Assembly: GCF_001704415.2 (NCBI RefSeq)
Contig: NC_030823.1
Span: forward strand, 72,230,458-72,294,457
Direction: 5' to 3'
DNA length: 64,000 nt
Source of the DNA: Capra hircus
Taxonomy: Eukaryota; Chordata; Mammalia; Artiodactyla; Bovidae
Shown here piece by piece: positions 1 to 11,122 of the stretch. A program made the position numbers and the translations under genes. The notes under the pieces are model-generated. The model did no database searches, was not told the origin of the DNA, and worked only from the letters and a program-made list of their open reading frames with translations. Each line of letters starts with the position of its first letter. Within the stretch, counting starts at the first letter, position 1.

Positions 1-130
1 GCAGCCGTGCTCAGGACCACGTAACTCAGGAGGTTGACCTCTAGGCTTCTGCGCAAGAGATGAATGTCATTGCTAAACACCCTCAAAGGCGTATAGTTGA
101 TGTGGTTGAGAATGAGCATGTCAAGTCCCC
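1..130 (-). CDS. HSD11B1: HSD11B1 fourth coding exon, cut by the window edge
   Basis: The acceptor TCTCTTGCAG|GGGGAC is at 131-140. The exon encodes GGLDMLILNHINYTP and the helix leading toward the catalytic serine, and is still open at base 1. The N-Y-T sequon has its Asn codon at 98-96, one residue earlier than the corresponding human sequon (human position from memory). Confidence 0.93.
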
Positions 131-2038
131 CTGCAAGAGACAGCTGTGGTGAGAGAAACCATCTGAGGTTGATAACCCACCCCCCTGCCCCTGTCTCAAA
201 AGCTCCCTGGTGACCCGTAGGACAAAGTCCAGAAGAGGAGAGAGGAGACGCTGTCTCACCCACGAGCTCTCCAGCTTTGGCAACAAATTGTTCTGCGAAG
301 GTCATGTTCTCCATGGTGCCTGCCACGTAGTGCGCTGAGGCCGCCCCCAGCTCCAGGCAGCGGGATACCACCTGCAGGGGCACAGTGGCAACTGGCGTCG
401 GTCTTGGCTGCAGACCTTTGGGGCGGGCAGTCTCTGGCATAATGGGGGCTTAAATGAGAGGTTGCTCACAGCCCTGAAAAGTGTGTGTACATGTGTGTCA
501 TTAAAGGCAACGGACGCGGCATTTGTCCTCTGAAATACTGTCTGGAGCAAGGTTGGGTTACAGATGGATAAATCGCGGTGCTGGAGTTTAAGTCCACGGT
601 TTGTGCTTATGAGACTCTGTGAACAGATGGTTCTGAACACATGATTGATATGGGTGCTAGTTTCCATGTGGGTAGCCTTAGGTTTGTGCATATTTGTGTA
701 TCCTTGGGTTTGTGAGTCTGAGTATATAAGAGGGCATGTGTCTGCATGGTGACCAGAATGTGAATTCTTGAGTAGGTACTGGAATGTTGGTATCTGAGTA
801 CATGGCTATATGTCTGTAACTCCATGTGTCAATGTGTGTGAATGGGCGTGTCTGTGAGCATACAGAGCCCAAGAACTTTGTGTCTAGATATGTATGCATG
901 AGAAGGAACACTTACAAGCATACTTTGGTATTCCTGCGGGTGTTTGAATCCTCTGTGTATCTGTGTCTGAGTGTGCCAGTTCTATGCGTTGGCATGTATA
1001 TGCAAGCATATAAAGGAATACATCTGGGCACATGAGGTACATACGGCTGTGGGCACAGGACCCTCACCTTCTTTAGACTTTCTTCTGACCTCGCTGTCAC
1101 TACCACGTGAGCTCCCATCCTTGCCAGGTGATAGGCCATTTCTCTTCCGATTCCCTTGCTGGCCCCCGTGACAATCACTCTCTTTCCTCGAAGCATCTCT
1201 GGGAAACCCCAAAAGGAAGTGAGGACCAAACATGGCAGCAACATTCCTCCTCCCACTCTAGAGGTGGAGAGCTTTATCTCAGTGTCTGAAGGTTATGAGC
1301 CCATATCAACTCATCCCAAGCTGCATAAATCAGTGAAGGGACAGACCCGTCTTTCGTAAACATTTTCTGAAATGGGAATTTGCTTTGGTGGCTCAAAAGC
1401 AAGTCTCCCTGCTGCCCTTTTTGAAAACCCCTATGGACAGAGAGTTTAGCTAAAACACTGGAGTTCCAGACGTTTCTGGACTCATCCGATTGCTCAACTG
1501 AAATAAAATTCAAAAAGTCATCAAAACACATGTGCTCATAGAGATTCCAGGGATTTTCTCTCACTTGTATTTAGTCATCAACTCCAGAATTCCTTCTTAT
1601 TTCCCACTTATCCACCCCTTCACAGAGCTCAATTATCTGGTGAAGTTGTGAATTTTGGAATTACCCTCATTTTCTTTTTCTTTTTTTTTTGCAGGAGATC
1701 TGAAATTGCTTTCAATTTAATGTGCCAAATAAAACATGGATTATTTAGCAATCTTTTAACCTCCTCACAGCCCATAAACAGAAGCACAGTCTTACCTCAG
1801 GGTCCCGTCTTGTCCAGCAACTCTGGGGATCAAGAACTCCTTCTGATCCTCAGAAACATTCCAGCCATCCCTGGGTGTTAAAATTGATTCCTCCAGCCAT
1901 CCCTGGGTTTTAAAATCTTTTCCTCCAAAATTAAACACATTGGTACTTACCTGGTCTGAATTCCTCATTCGCAGAATAGTAGTAGTAGGCCAAGAAGATC
2001 CCCAGAATGGGGAGGAGGTATTTTTTCATAAAAGCCAT
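1..2038 (-). CDS. HSD11B1: 11-beta-hydroxysteroid dehydrogenase type 1, 5' part (coding exons 1-4)
   Basis: Coding exons, in transcript order, are 2038-1951, 1198-1068, 371-260 and 130 to the left edge, where the gene continues out of the window. All visible introns have GT-AG ends and the frame is continuous across the three junctions, giving about 153 residues. The product is an ER-membrane short-chain dehydrogenase/reductase that uses NADPH to convert cortisone to cortisol, facing the ER lumen. Residues 1-24 form the N-terminal signal anchor, basic KK then a hydrophobic stretch ending in YYYY. The Rossmann nucleotide-binding motif TGASKGIG is at 40-47, and the conserved NH pair is at 119-120. 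The catalytic Ser and Tyr-Lys lie beyond the edge. Sequons are at N95 (NMT) and N122 (NYT). The protein closely matches mammalian HSD11B1, and G0S2 downstream in the window agrees with the known synteny. Identification is very secure. Confidence 0.96.
260..371 (-). CDS. HSD11B1: HSD11B1 third coding exon
   Basis: This 112-nt exon has acceptor CCCCTGCAG|GTGGTA and donor GTGG|GTGAGAC. It encodes residues 74-110, beginning VVSRCLELGAASAHYVAGT. It contains an N-M-T glycosylation sequon at residue 95, codon at 308-306. Confidence 0.94.
372..1067 (-). other. HSD11B1: HSD11B1 intron between coding exons 2 and 3
   Basis: This 696-nt GT-AG intron is rich in degenerate TGTG/TGTAT words on the plus strand (about 480-1010). 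It looks like an old, decayed TG-rich simple repeat. The short ORFs here are products of that composition. Confidence 0.8.
1068..1198 (-). CDS. HSD11B1: HSD11B1 second coding exon
   Basis: This 131-nt exon has acceptor TTTCCCAG|AGATGC and donor AAG|GTGAGGG. It encodes residues 30-73, including the beta-alpha-beta dinucleotide fold with TGASKGIG and the following helix and strand (AYHLARMGAHVVVTARS). Confidence 0.95.
1199..1950 (-). other. HSD11B1: HSD11B1 intron between coding exons 1 and 2
   Basis: This 752-nt GT-AG intron has a pyrimidine-rich tract (T-rich at 1672-1690 on the plus strand) and no recognisable repeat of note. A short near-duplicate, ccagccatccctggg, occurs at about 1861 and 1893. 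No second gene is visible. Confidence 0.8.
1951..2038 (-). CDS. HSD11B1: HSD11B1 first coding exon
   Basis: The start codon is at 2038-2036. The 88-nt coding part encodes the signal anchor and ends after RP plus one base, in phase 1. The donor reads CAG|GTAAGTACC, a near-perfect consensus. This start was chosen because it begins MAFMKKYLLP, the conserved N terminus of the family. Confidence 0.95.
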
Positions 2039-2300
2039 CAGACAGGGATCTGGCGCGAGGAGCCCTGTGGGACACACAGAGAGAACCTACAGAGCTTTCT
2101 ACAACCTCCTAGGCAGGCAGCAGCCTCTGAATTGTGACATCAGGGACGGGGGAGGCTGGAGTAGTCTCAGGCAGTGCTAGCCAATTTCCCTGTCAGAGCC
2201 GCGATTGGCTTTGGGTGGGATCCCATTCGTCCCTGGCAGCCTGCGTGGTAGATTTCATAATGGACAATGTTTACTCCATTTCATTGAGCAAGAAGAGACT
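2039..2300 (-). promoter_or_regulatory. HSD11B1: HSD11B1 5' UTR and proximal (P2-type) promoter
   Basis: This region lies immediately upstream of the start codon. No TATA box is seen. On the minus strand there is a CCAAT box within GCCAATCGC (about 2200-2210), an inverted CCAAT near 2178-2184, a CRE-like TGATGTCA at 2142-2135 and a C/EBP-like TTGCTCAAT at 2291-2283. HSD11B1 is known to have a C/EBP-driven proximal promoter next to this exon and a second promoter some 20 kb upstream. Assigning this region as the proximal promoter is an inference from position. The transcription start cannot be fixed from sequence alone. Confidence 0.55.
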
Positions 2301-3536
2301 TCCAGATGGCCAGGCTCATGACTGTACAGAACTGGATTCCTGAGCATCCCTACCCCGAGCCCATCTTCCTCGGAACGCCATTTACGCCAGGAATCAACGG
2401 CCTTTCAAAAGTGATATATCAAAAGCTAGAGAGAAAGCGTGTGTGGGGCTTCTGAGGGAAGTGTGACTAATAGCGAAGAGAGCCAGAGTCAAGCCAATCT
2501 CACTCTCAGCCCCACCTCCCAGTCGGAAGCAATTAAAAATAACAGCACAAAACAGAAAAATAAGCTTAAGAAAAAAAAAAGGTGCACATCTTGGAGGGGG
2601 AAAAAAAAAGCAAACAAGCCTTATAAACCTCACATTCAAGTTCAATGAACAATATTACAACATCAAAGGAGAATGCAAGCCAGCTAGAACCCAGATGGCG
2701 GGAAACCCATGACCGGTCAAGACTCTCAGGCAAGTGCAACGGAATGTGCACTTATTACTTTAACAGCAAATAAAGAAGAAATGATGAGTGTCAAGGAAAT
2801 AAAAGCTATTAAAGTAGGTCTTTTAAACACCATAGAGAACCAAAAAAAACATGGAGAGGATAATAGGAAGAGGGGAACCTGATGTAGAAGAAAAAAGAAT
2901 GAGCATTGTTGAAGCAAAGCTAGCCTGAGAAGCCCACATCCAGTTAAAAATTGATCTGTTAAAAATTGATCCAGTTAACAATTAAAGGACTAGGGGGAGA
3001 AATCCCTAGTAATTTAGAATTTATCACAGAAATATAGAAATAGCCATGTTGGTATGTCTGTCACAAGGATCAATCCTCAAAGAATTTAGGCTATTGTAAT
3101 TGTTAAGTTTTTCAATTTAAAACCCGCCATTGAAACCATACCCACTACCCTATCACAGAGAAAATCCAGAATTTTGCAAGTTGCCAATGGAGCCAAGGAA
3201 ACCAATTTAATATGGCAGTAAGGGTACCAGTGCTTTGGAGGAGGAGTGTAGGTTGAGGGTGAAGGATTCACATAAGATTAAGAGAAACTGAATTATGACT
3301 CCCAAGTATAGTATCTGGAAACACTCACTGAATTTTCACTTCAGAGCAAGGAAAAATAATTTAAGACCCAGAGGAGATGAAATAATTTGTCAACAAAGGC
3401 CCACACCTGCTTTCCAGGAAACAGCTCAGATCTAAGAACAGTTGAGGGTCAGATAGTTCATGGAGAACAAAAGAGAAGAAATATTTTAAAAATTCAACTG
3501 CAAAATTATATTACATAGTGTCAGAACTATAAGATA
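2300..3536. other. Upstream flank of HSD11B1, no gene seen
   Basis: The stretch is A-rich, with poly-A tracts at 2570-2580 and 2601-2609. An imperfect tandem duplication of a 16-base unit (gttaaaaattgatc core) spans 2941-2972. No repeat family or coding region is recognised with confidence. Confidence 0.5.
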
Positions 3537-3611
3537 CACACACATATGTATATATTATATATATAATACATATATATATACACACATATATATACATATA
3601 CATATACACAT
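3537..3611. repeat. (TA)n/(CA)n compound microsatellite
   Basis: Alternating purine-pyrimidine runs of cacaca and tatata units precede a CHR SINE. The repeat probably grew in or next to the SINE tail. Confidence 0.85.
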
Positions 3612-3718
3612 TTCTTTTCTTGGTCACAGCCCATGGCATGTGGAATCTTAGTTCCCTGACCAAGGATGGAACCAATGAAGTGTGGAATCTTAACCTCTGG
3701 ACTGCCAGGGAAGTCCCT
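3612..3718 (-). mobile_element. CHR-type tRNA-derived SINE fragment
   Basis: Read on the minus strand it begins gggacttccctggcagtcca, the diverged tRNA-Glu-like head of cetartiodactyl CHR SINEs, and carries the phrase for ggatcttagttccctgacca. It is truncated and about 105 bp long. Confidence 0.75.
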
Positions 3719-6660
3719 GATGAGGTAATTTCTCATCAGTAAAATGCATTGATGAGAATGAGGATGCTACATAATGGTTGATGATTTTAAATCTTAGCAG
3801 TTTTTAAAAGTTTTGGTCTAAGGATCTTTTTTTTTTTTTAATTGGAGTACAGTTGCTTTAAATATTGTGTTAGTTTACACTGTACAATGAAGTGAATCGA
3901 CTATATGTACACATATGTCCTCTCCCTCTTGGACCTCCCTCCCACCACCTCCGCTGCACTGCTCTAGGTCATCCCAGAGCACTGAGCTGAGCTCCCTGAG
4001 CAATACCGCAGGTTCCCACTAGCTATCTCTTTTACATATGGTAGTGTATCTATGTCAAGCCTAATCTCCCAGTACATCTCACCCTCCCCTTCTCCCTCTG
4101 CATGCACATGTACATTCTCAGTGCTTGCATCTCTGTTCCTGCCCTGGAACGAGGTTCATCTGTACTTTTTTTCTAGATTCCACATACATGGATTAATATT
4201 CGTTTGTTTTTGTTTCTCTGACTTGCTTCACTCTGTATGACAGACCCTATGTCCATCCACACCTCTACAAGTAACCCAGTTTTGTTCCTTTTTATGATAG
4301 AGTAATATTCCACAGTGTGTTTGTACCACATCCACTTTATCCATTCCTCTGTGGATGGACACTTACATTATTTCCATGTCCTGGCTATTGTAAATAGTGC
4401 TTCTATGAACACTGGGGTATATGTGTCTTTTTGAATTATGATTTTCTCAGGGTATATGCCCAGTAATGGTATTGCTGGGTCATATGGTAGTTGTATTTTT
4501 AGTTTTTTAAGGAACCTCCATTCCATTCTCCATAGTGGCAATATCAGTTTACATTCCTACCAATAGTATAAGAGAGTTTCTTTTCTCCACACCCTCTCCA
4601 GCATTTATTGTTTGTACATCTTTTGATAGTGGCCATTCTGACTGGTGTGAGGTGGTACCTCATTGTAGTTTTGGTTTGTATTTCTCTAATAATTCGTGAC
4701 ATTGAGCATCTTTCATGTGCCTCTTGGCCATCTGTATGTCTTCTTTGGAGAAATATCTATTTAGATCATCCCCCCATTTGTCGATTGGATTGTTTGTTTT
4801 TTTGATATCGAACTGCTTGAGTTGTTTGTATATTTTGGAGATTAATCCTTTATCTGTTGATTCATTTGCAAATATTTTCTCCCATTCTGAGGGTTGTCTT
4901 TTCATCTTGTTTATGGTTTCCTTTGCTGTGCAAAAGCTTTTCAATTTAATTAGGTCCCATTTGTTTATTTTTGTTTTTATTTTCATTACTCTAGGAGGTG
5001 GATCAAAAAAAGATCTTGCTGTGGTTTATGTCAAAGAGTGTTCTGCCCATGTTTCCTCCAAGAGTTTTATAGTGTCCAGCTTTATATTTGGGTCTTTAAT
5101 CCATTTTGAGTTTATTTTTGTGTATGGTGTTAAGGGGCGTTCTAATTTCATTCTTTTACATTTAGTTGTCCACTTTTCCCAGCACCACTTATTGAAGAGA
5201 GTGTCTTTTCTCTGCTGTATATTCTTGCTTCCTTTGTCCTAGATTAGGTGACCAGAGGTGTGTGGGTTTAATCTCTTGGATTTCTATTCTGTCTCATTGA
5301 TCTATATTTCTGTTTTTGTGCCAATACCATACTGTCTTGATGACTGTAGCTTTGTAGTATAGTCTGAATTTTGGTATCCTGATGCCTCCAACTCCGTTTT
5401 TATTTCTCAAGGTTGCTTGGGCAATTTGGGATCTTTTGTATTTCCATATAAATTGTAAAAATTTTTGTTGTGATTCTGTGAAAAATGCCATTGGTAATTT
5501 GATAAAGATTGCATTGAGTCTGTAGATTGCTTTGGGTAGTATTGTCATTTTGACAATACTGATTCTTCCCATCCAAGAACTTGGTATATCTCCCCATCAG
5601 TTTGTGTCATCTTTGATTTCTTTCATCAGTGTTTTATAGTTTTATGAGTACAGGTCTTTTGCCTCCTTAAGTAGGGTAATTCCTAGGTATTTTATTCTTT
5701 TTGTTGAGATGGTAAATGGTATTGTTTCCTTAATTTCTCTTTCTGATTTTCATTGTTTTAGTGTATAAGAATGCAAGACATTTCTGTGCATTAATTTTGT
5801 ATCCTGCAACTTTACTAAATTCTTTAACTAACTTTAGTTGTTTTCTGGTGGAATCTTTAAGATTGTTATGTATAGAATCATATCATCTGCAAACAGTGAT
5901 AGTTTTACTTCTTTTCCAGTTTGGATTTCTTCTATTCTTTTTCTTCTCTGATCACCATGGCTAGGACTTCTAAAACTTTGTTGAAAAATAGTGGTGAGAG
6001 TGGCCTTTGTTGTCTTGTTCCTGATCTTAGAGAAAATGCTTTCAGTTTCTCACCATTGAGAATTATGTTTGCTGTGGGTTTGTCATGTATGATCTTTATT
6101 ATGTTGAAGTAGTTTCTCTCTGTGCCTACTTTCTGGAGAGCTTTTTGTTTCTTTTAAATTATAAATGGGCGCTGAATTTTGTCAAAAGCTTTTTCTGCAT
6201 CTATTGAGATGATCATATGGTCTTTATTCTTCAATTTGTTAATATGGTGTATCACATTGATTGATCTGCATATATTGAAAAATCCTTGCATCCATGGGAT
6301 AAATCCCACTTGATCATGATGTATGATTCTCCTAATGTATTATTGGATTAGGATTGCTAATATTTTGTTGGGGAATATTTTGTTGGGGAATTTTACATCT
6401 ATATTCATCAGTGATATTGATCTATATTCAATAGATCAATATCACTGATATTGATATCTTTGTGTGATATCTTTGTCTGGTTTTAGTATCATAGTGATAG
6501 TGGCCTTGTAGAACCAGTTTGGGAGTGTTCCTCCCTCTGCAATTTTTTGGAAGAGTTTGAAAAGGATAGGTGTTACTGTTCTCTAAATGTTTGATAGAAT
6601 TCACCTGGGAAGCCATCTGGTCCTGGACTTTTGTTTGTTGGAAGATTTTAAATTACTGTT

Positions 6661-8263
6661 TGCTGGGGTCCAGCCCCGGTGGATCTAGGGTGATTCAAAG
6701 GTGGGGACAGAGTCGGCGTCCTTGGAAAAATACATATTTAATTACAGATATATAGAGAGATTAGAAATGGATAGTGTAGTAGGAAAATTAGTGGTGAAAA
6801 AGATGGGTGAATAACTTGGTTTACGTGGAATAGCATCCATGCTCCAGATGGGAATTCAGCCAGAAAAACAGGGAGCAAGAAAGAAATGACATGGGGGAAT
6901 CAGTGTTTCTGGAAACTGATCCGATTTCTTTATTTTTGGGTTTGCTTATATACCTTTTGTTACACATAGGGGTGAATACAGAGTCACGCAGGGGTCAGCA
7001 GTCCTGACCTTTATCAAAATCAGGTGCTTCACATAAAAAGGTCTTAGGGATTTTACATCATCTTCTGGCCATGAGACCTGCTGACAATTTATGATCCTTT
7101 CTTTCTGATAACCAAAAAACTTATTTCTTCCAAGAGTGTTTTTTCTTAAACCAGGCACCACCCTCCAAATAAAGTTGCATTCCTATAGGGTGAGGGTGTA
7201 GTGAGTTACAATCAAGAAAGGAATTTATTTAACCCAAGGTTAACATGATTAATCTTAAAGGTTAATACTTATTTCTCCTATATGTTATATTCATTATAAG
7301 GACAGGGAATATGGAGATTTAGCAGCAAACATCAGCCCAACAAATGAAAATCCTTTCACTAATGCTCCCCTTAAGATCTATTTAGTCTTAAGATAGTGAT
7401 AAAGTTACATTTTTACATAGCAAGGACACAGTGATTTATAACAAAGTACAGTGATCTATTACAAAAGAGAAAATTCATTAACTCAAAAAGTCTAGTATTG
7501 CTAACCTTAAAAACTACTGTATTTCCTTTTCTATATTCCAAATACATTGATTAATATATTCCCAGATGCCTAAGGATATGGAGGCCTGGCGGCAATCATT
7601 GACTCAACAATGAGAAAAGCCCTATGCTAATTAAGACTTTCAAAATATTCCAAAACTCTCTGTGCTGTTTATGGTTGAGAGGTAGTAAACAATCATGTGC
7701 GTAGTGGCAGGAGTATGGATAATCCTGTCACACAAGCTAGTCTATCAGCTGAGAGGTTTGACCTGAGACACCCTTGTCCCACCCAGGGCGGGGAATTAGC
7801 AGCAATTATTGGCACAACAAATGAAAAAACCCTTCACCAATATAATTTCTAACCAACCCACTATACTGACAATTTCCCCAAATAATTTGCCTTTAGTAAG
7901 TCTAAAACATCTCATGCCTCTCAGGTTGGGAGGCTGTAAACAATCACATGTAGCCGGACAAACCTATACAGGTGGGCTAGATAACCTTCAGAGGAGTCCG
8001 TAAGCTGAAACACTCTTGTCATGCCCAGGAATTTTTATTGACTTGGAGCTGCACGTTAACTTCTTCTCCAAGAGAAATGGTGATGGGGGAGAGCTCCCCG
8101 TAAAGTCAGAGGTGTAAGTCAGAGTATAAAACAGACTCTGATTTTGGCGGTAGATGCTCGGGAACAGGGGGTTACCTGAGGCTTGATCACGCCTTTGTGT
8201 ATTCCAAGCCTCCTTCCTCATGACCTTTGCCATGGGCGGAGTTCCTCATGCTGGCCCCCAGCA
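6661..8263 (-). mobile_element. Solo LTR of a bovid ERVK-type (betaretrovirus-like) endogenous retrovirus
   Basis: The 1603-bp LTR starts TGCTGGGG and ends CCCCCAGCA, an inverted terminal repeat, and is bracketed by the 6-bp TSD ACTGTT (6655-6660 and 8264-8269). Six bases is the duplication length typical of ERVK elements. On the minus strand a TATA box, TATATAAGC, lies at 6952-6944, followed by AATAAA at 6934-6929. Transcription therefore runs leftward, with a U3 of about 1.3 kb. No internal viral sequence flanks it, so it is a solo LTR left by LTR-LTR recombination. It resembles the bovine BTLTR1 group (name from memory). Confidence 0.92.
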
Positions 8264-9337
8264 ACTGTTTTAATTTCATCACTTGTGATTCATCTGTTTA
8301 TATTTTCTAATTCTTCCTGGTTCAGTCTTTGAAAGTTGTAGCTTTCCAAGAATTTGTCTATTTTTTCCAGATTGTCCATTTTATTATCATATAGTTGCTT
8401 ATTATAGTCTATGATCTTTTTTATTTCTCCAGTGTCAGTTGTAATTTCTCGTTTTTCATTTATAATTTTATTGATTTGAGTTCTCTCTCTTTTTTTCTTG
8501 ATGATTCTGGTTAAGGCTTATCAATTTTGTTTCTCTTCTTAAGAGAACCAACTTTTTTAGTTTTATTGATCTTTGCTATTGTTTTATTTATTTCTATCTC
8601 ATTTATTTCCTCTCTGATCTTTATGATTTCTTCTACTGACTTTGGATTTTGGCTTTTCTTCTTTTTCTAGTTGCTTTATGTGTAAGGTTAGATTGTGTAT
8701 GTGAGAGTTTTCTTTGTTTCTTGAGGTGTAATTGAATTGCTATTATACGTACCTGCTATAACTGCTTTTTCTGTGTCTCATAGGTTTTGGATCATTGTAT
8801 TTTTGTTGTCATTTATTTCTGTGTATTTTTTAAAAATCCCTTTTGATTTCTTCAATGATCTCTTGATTATTCATCAGTGCACTGTTTAGCTTCCATGTGT
8901 TTGTGGTTTTTTTACAGTTTCTCCCCCCTGTGATTGCTTTCTAATCTAATAGCATTGTGGCTGGAAAAGATGCTTGTTATTATTTCAATTTTAAAATGTT
9001 TTCCAAGGTTTGATTTGTGACCCAGGATGTGATCTATCCTGGAAAATTTTCTGTGTGTACTTCAGAAGAAAGTGTATTCTTCTGCTTTCAGGTGAAATGT
9101 CTTTATCAATTAAATCTGGCTGGTCTACTGTGTCCTTTAAAGCTTGGGTTTCCGTATTTATTTCTGTCTGGATGATCTGTCCATTAGTGCAAGTGTGGTG
9201 TTAAAGTGCACTTTTAATACACTATCACTGTGTTAGTGTTGATTTCCCCTTTTATAGCTGTTAATATTCACCTTATGTATTGAGGTGCTCCTATGTGAGT
9301 GCTTAAATATTTATAATTGTTCATTTCTTCTTGGATG

Positions 9338-9717
9338 TGTCAACTACAAGTTGGCACTTGCCATCTACCTCTATACAAGCTGCTTCAGCTGAACACCTGA
9401 TTTTCAACACCTCCTGAAAAGAGTTCAGGTTGGGGAGCAGAAACAGGTACTCCAATTCTTGTATCTCCTCATTATCTAGAAAAGCTCTGAAATCCTTCAT
9501 GGTGATATCTGCTTCTTGTGACTAGCAGTGACCTTCATGAGATTGCATGTACTCCCCCTTCCTCAAAATCACATATATACTCACCTTTCCCCCTAATTTT
9601 TTGGAGCAGTTTCTCAGAGCTATCTGAGGTGCTATCTCCTGGGTTATTGTCCTCATTTTGCCCCAGAGAAAACTTGACTCACAGCTCTCAAATTGTGCGT
9701 TTATTTAAAAAGTCAAC
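9338..9717 (+). mobile_element. Solo LTR, ERV1-like, inserted in the L1
   Basis: The 380-bp insert begins TGTCAACT and is flanked by the 4-bp duplication GATG (9334-9337 and 9718-9721), the usual ERV1 length. Removing it restores L1 continuity (cttggatgaataccttgatc). Its 3' part (tctcagagctatctgaggtgctatctcc, then a CTCATTTTGCCCC block) looks like the R/U5 end of a gammaretrovirus-like LTR. The terminal CA appears mutated. A diverged relative lies at 12970-13095. Confidence 0.7.
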
Positions 9718-11122
9718 GATGAATACCTTGATCATTATGTAGTGTCTTTCCATACCTCTTGTAGCAATCTTTATTTTGAAGTCTGTTTTATTTGATATGA
9801 GTATTGCTACTCCAGTTTGCTTTTGATTTCTATTTGCATGGAGTATCTTTCTATCCTCTCACATCCAGCTCACTTATCTGTTCTTCTGCTTCAGTTACTT
9901 GGCTATTGATTACTTTTAGTGTATTTTTAAATTTCAGTTACTGTGTTATTCATCATTGTTTGTTCTTTAGATCTTCTAGGTCCTTGTTAAATATTTCTTG
10001 TATTTTCTTGGTCAGTGCCTCCATTCTGAGATTTTGAATCATCTTTACTATCATTACTCTAAATTCTTTTTCAGGTATGTTGCCTATTTCCTCTTCATTT
10101 ACTTGGTCTTGTAGGTTTTTACCTTGCTTCTTTGTCTGTAACATAGATTTTTGTCATCTCATTTCTTTGATGGGTGGGACAGGGTGTTCCTGTCGTACTG
10201 GTTGTTTGGTTTGAGGCATCCAGCGCTGGAGTTTGCACTCAGTTGGACTGAGCCAGGTCTTGGTGCCGAGATGAATACTTCCGGGATAATTCATGCTGAT
10301 TAATCCCTGGGGTCTGAGGTTCCCTGTTAGTCTAACAGTTTGGACTTGGCACTCCCACCATAGGAGATCAGGCCTGGTCACTGGCCTGGGAACCAAGATT
10401 CTGCAAGCTGCTCAGCATTGCAGAAAAAACAAACAACACATACATAATAACAAAGAATAAAAAATAAAATTAGAAAAATTAAAAAATACATCCTTTAGAG
10501 AAAAATAAAAATATAAATGAAACAACAATAAGGTGAACTACCACCACCACCACAACTATAAAAATTAAAAACAAAAATACCCCAAAGGAAAAGGTCTTGG
10601 CTATGGGGGTTGGGGGAGTGAGTCTTAGGTGGGGGTGGGTCTTAGGTAGGGTGGGGGCTAGGTTTAGGACCAGTGCTGCTAGGAAAGGTCCTGGGGTGGC
10701 AGGGGCGGGGTTTAGGCTCAGCACTACTGGAGGGGGCCTTGGAGAGCAGCAGTTCAGGCTGGGACCCCAGTGAGCTCCTTGGGGCCCAAGGAGGCAGGGG
10801 AAATGCTGGCCAAGTTTCTGTCTGATCCTCCCACCCTGTGAAGGTCCTTTCCCTGCCCCCGCTGATGCCCTTGCGGTCAGTGGGCCACTCCAATTATGGG
10901 AACCTCTCACCTCCCTCCGCCACTCCTCAGAGGGCTCGGTCCCGTCCACTTCTATTTCTTTTCCTCCCAACCCCTCACATCCCACTAGTTCACATAGGGG
11001 TTCCTCCCATCCCCTTAGGTGTCCGAGCTCCCTGGCCAGTGCCTAGTAGGTGCCCCAGTTGTGAGGAGGCACAGACTCTGCATCCTTCTATTTCATCATC
11101 TTGACTCTATCTTCTAAGGATC

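Larger units (their letters stand above)
3827..11112 (-). mobile_element. Near full-length L1 (ruminant LINE-1), minus strand, split by two solo LTRs
   Basis: The element is flanked by a 10-bp TSD, TCTAAGGATC, at 3817-3826 and 11113-11122. Its poly-A tail appears as poly-T at 3827-3838, then come the 3' UTR (to about 4620), ORF2 read leftward, ORF1 N-terminal part (about 9866-10144) and a roughly 970-bp 5' UTR. ORF2 remnants include the C-terminal segment with KRQPSEWEKIFANE at 4660-4986 and the segment GRISIVKMTILPKAIYR at 5294-5572. Near 9800 is the endonuclease phrase TGVAILIS in broken frame. An internal deletion near 9865 joins the early endonuclease region of ORF2 to the coiled coil of ORF1, removing most of ORF1 and the ORF2 start. 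Many stops and frameshifts mean it is dead. Solo LTRs interrupt it at 6661-8263 and 9338-9717. Confidence 0.93.

Noticed and set aside
4715..5242. 175-codon plus frame rich in Phe, Leu and Ile
   Set aside because: It is the antisense reading of L1 ORF2. The real coding sense is the minus strand.
10479..10985. 168-codon minus frame
   Set aside because: It lies in the 5' UTR of the L1 element, is GC-rich and Pro-rich, and ends in low-complexity Val/His codons from an acc repeat.
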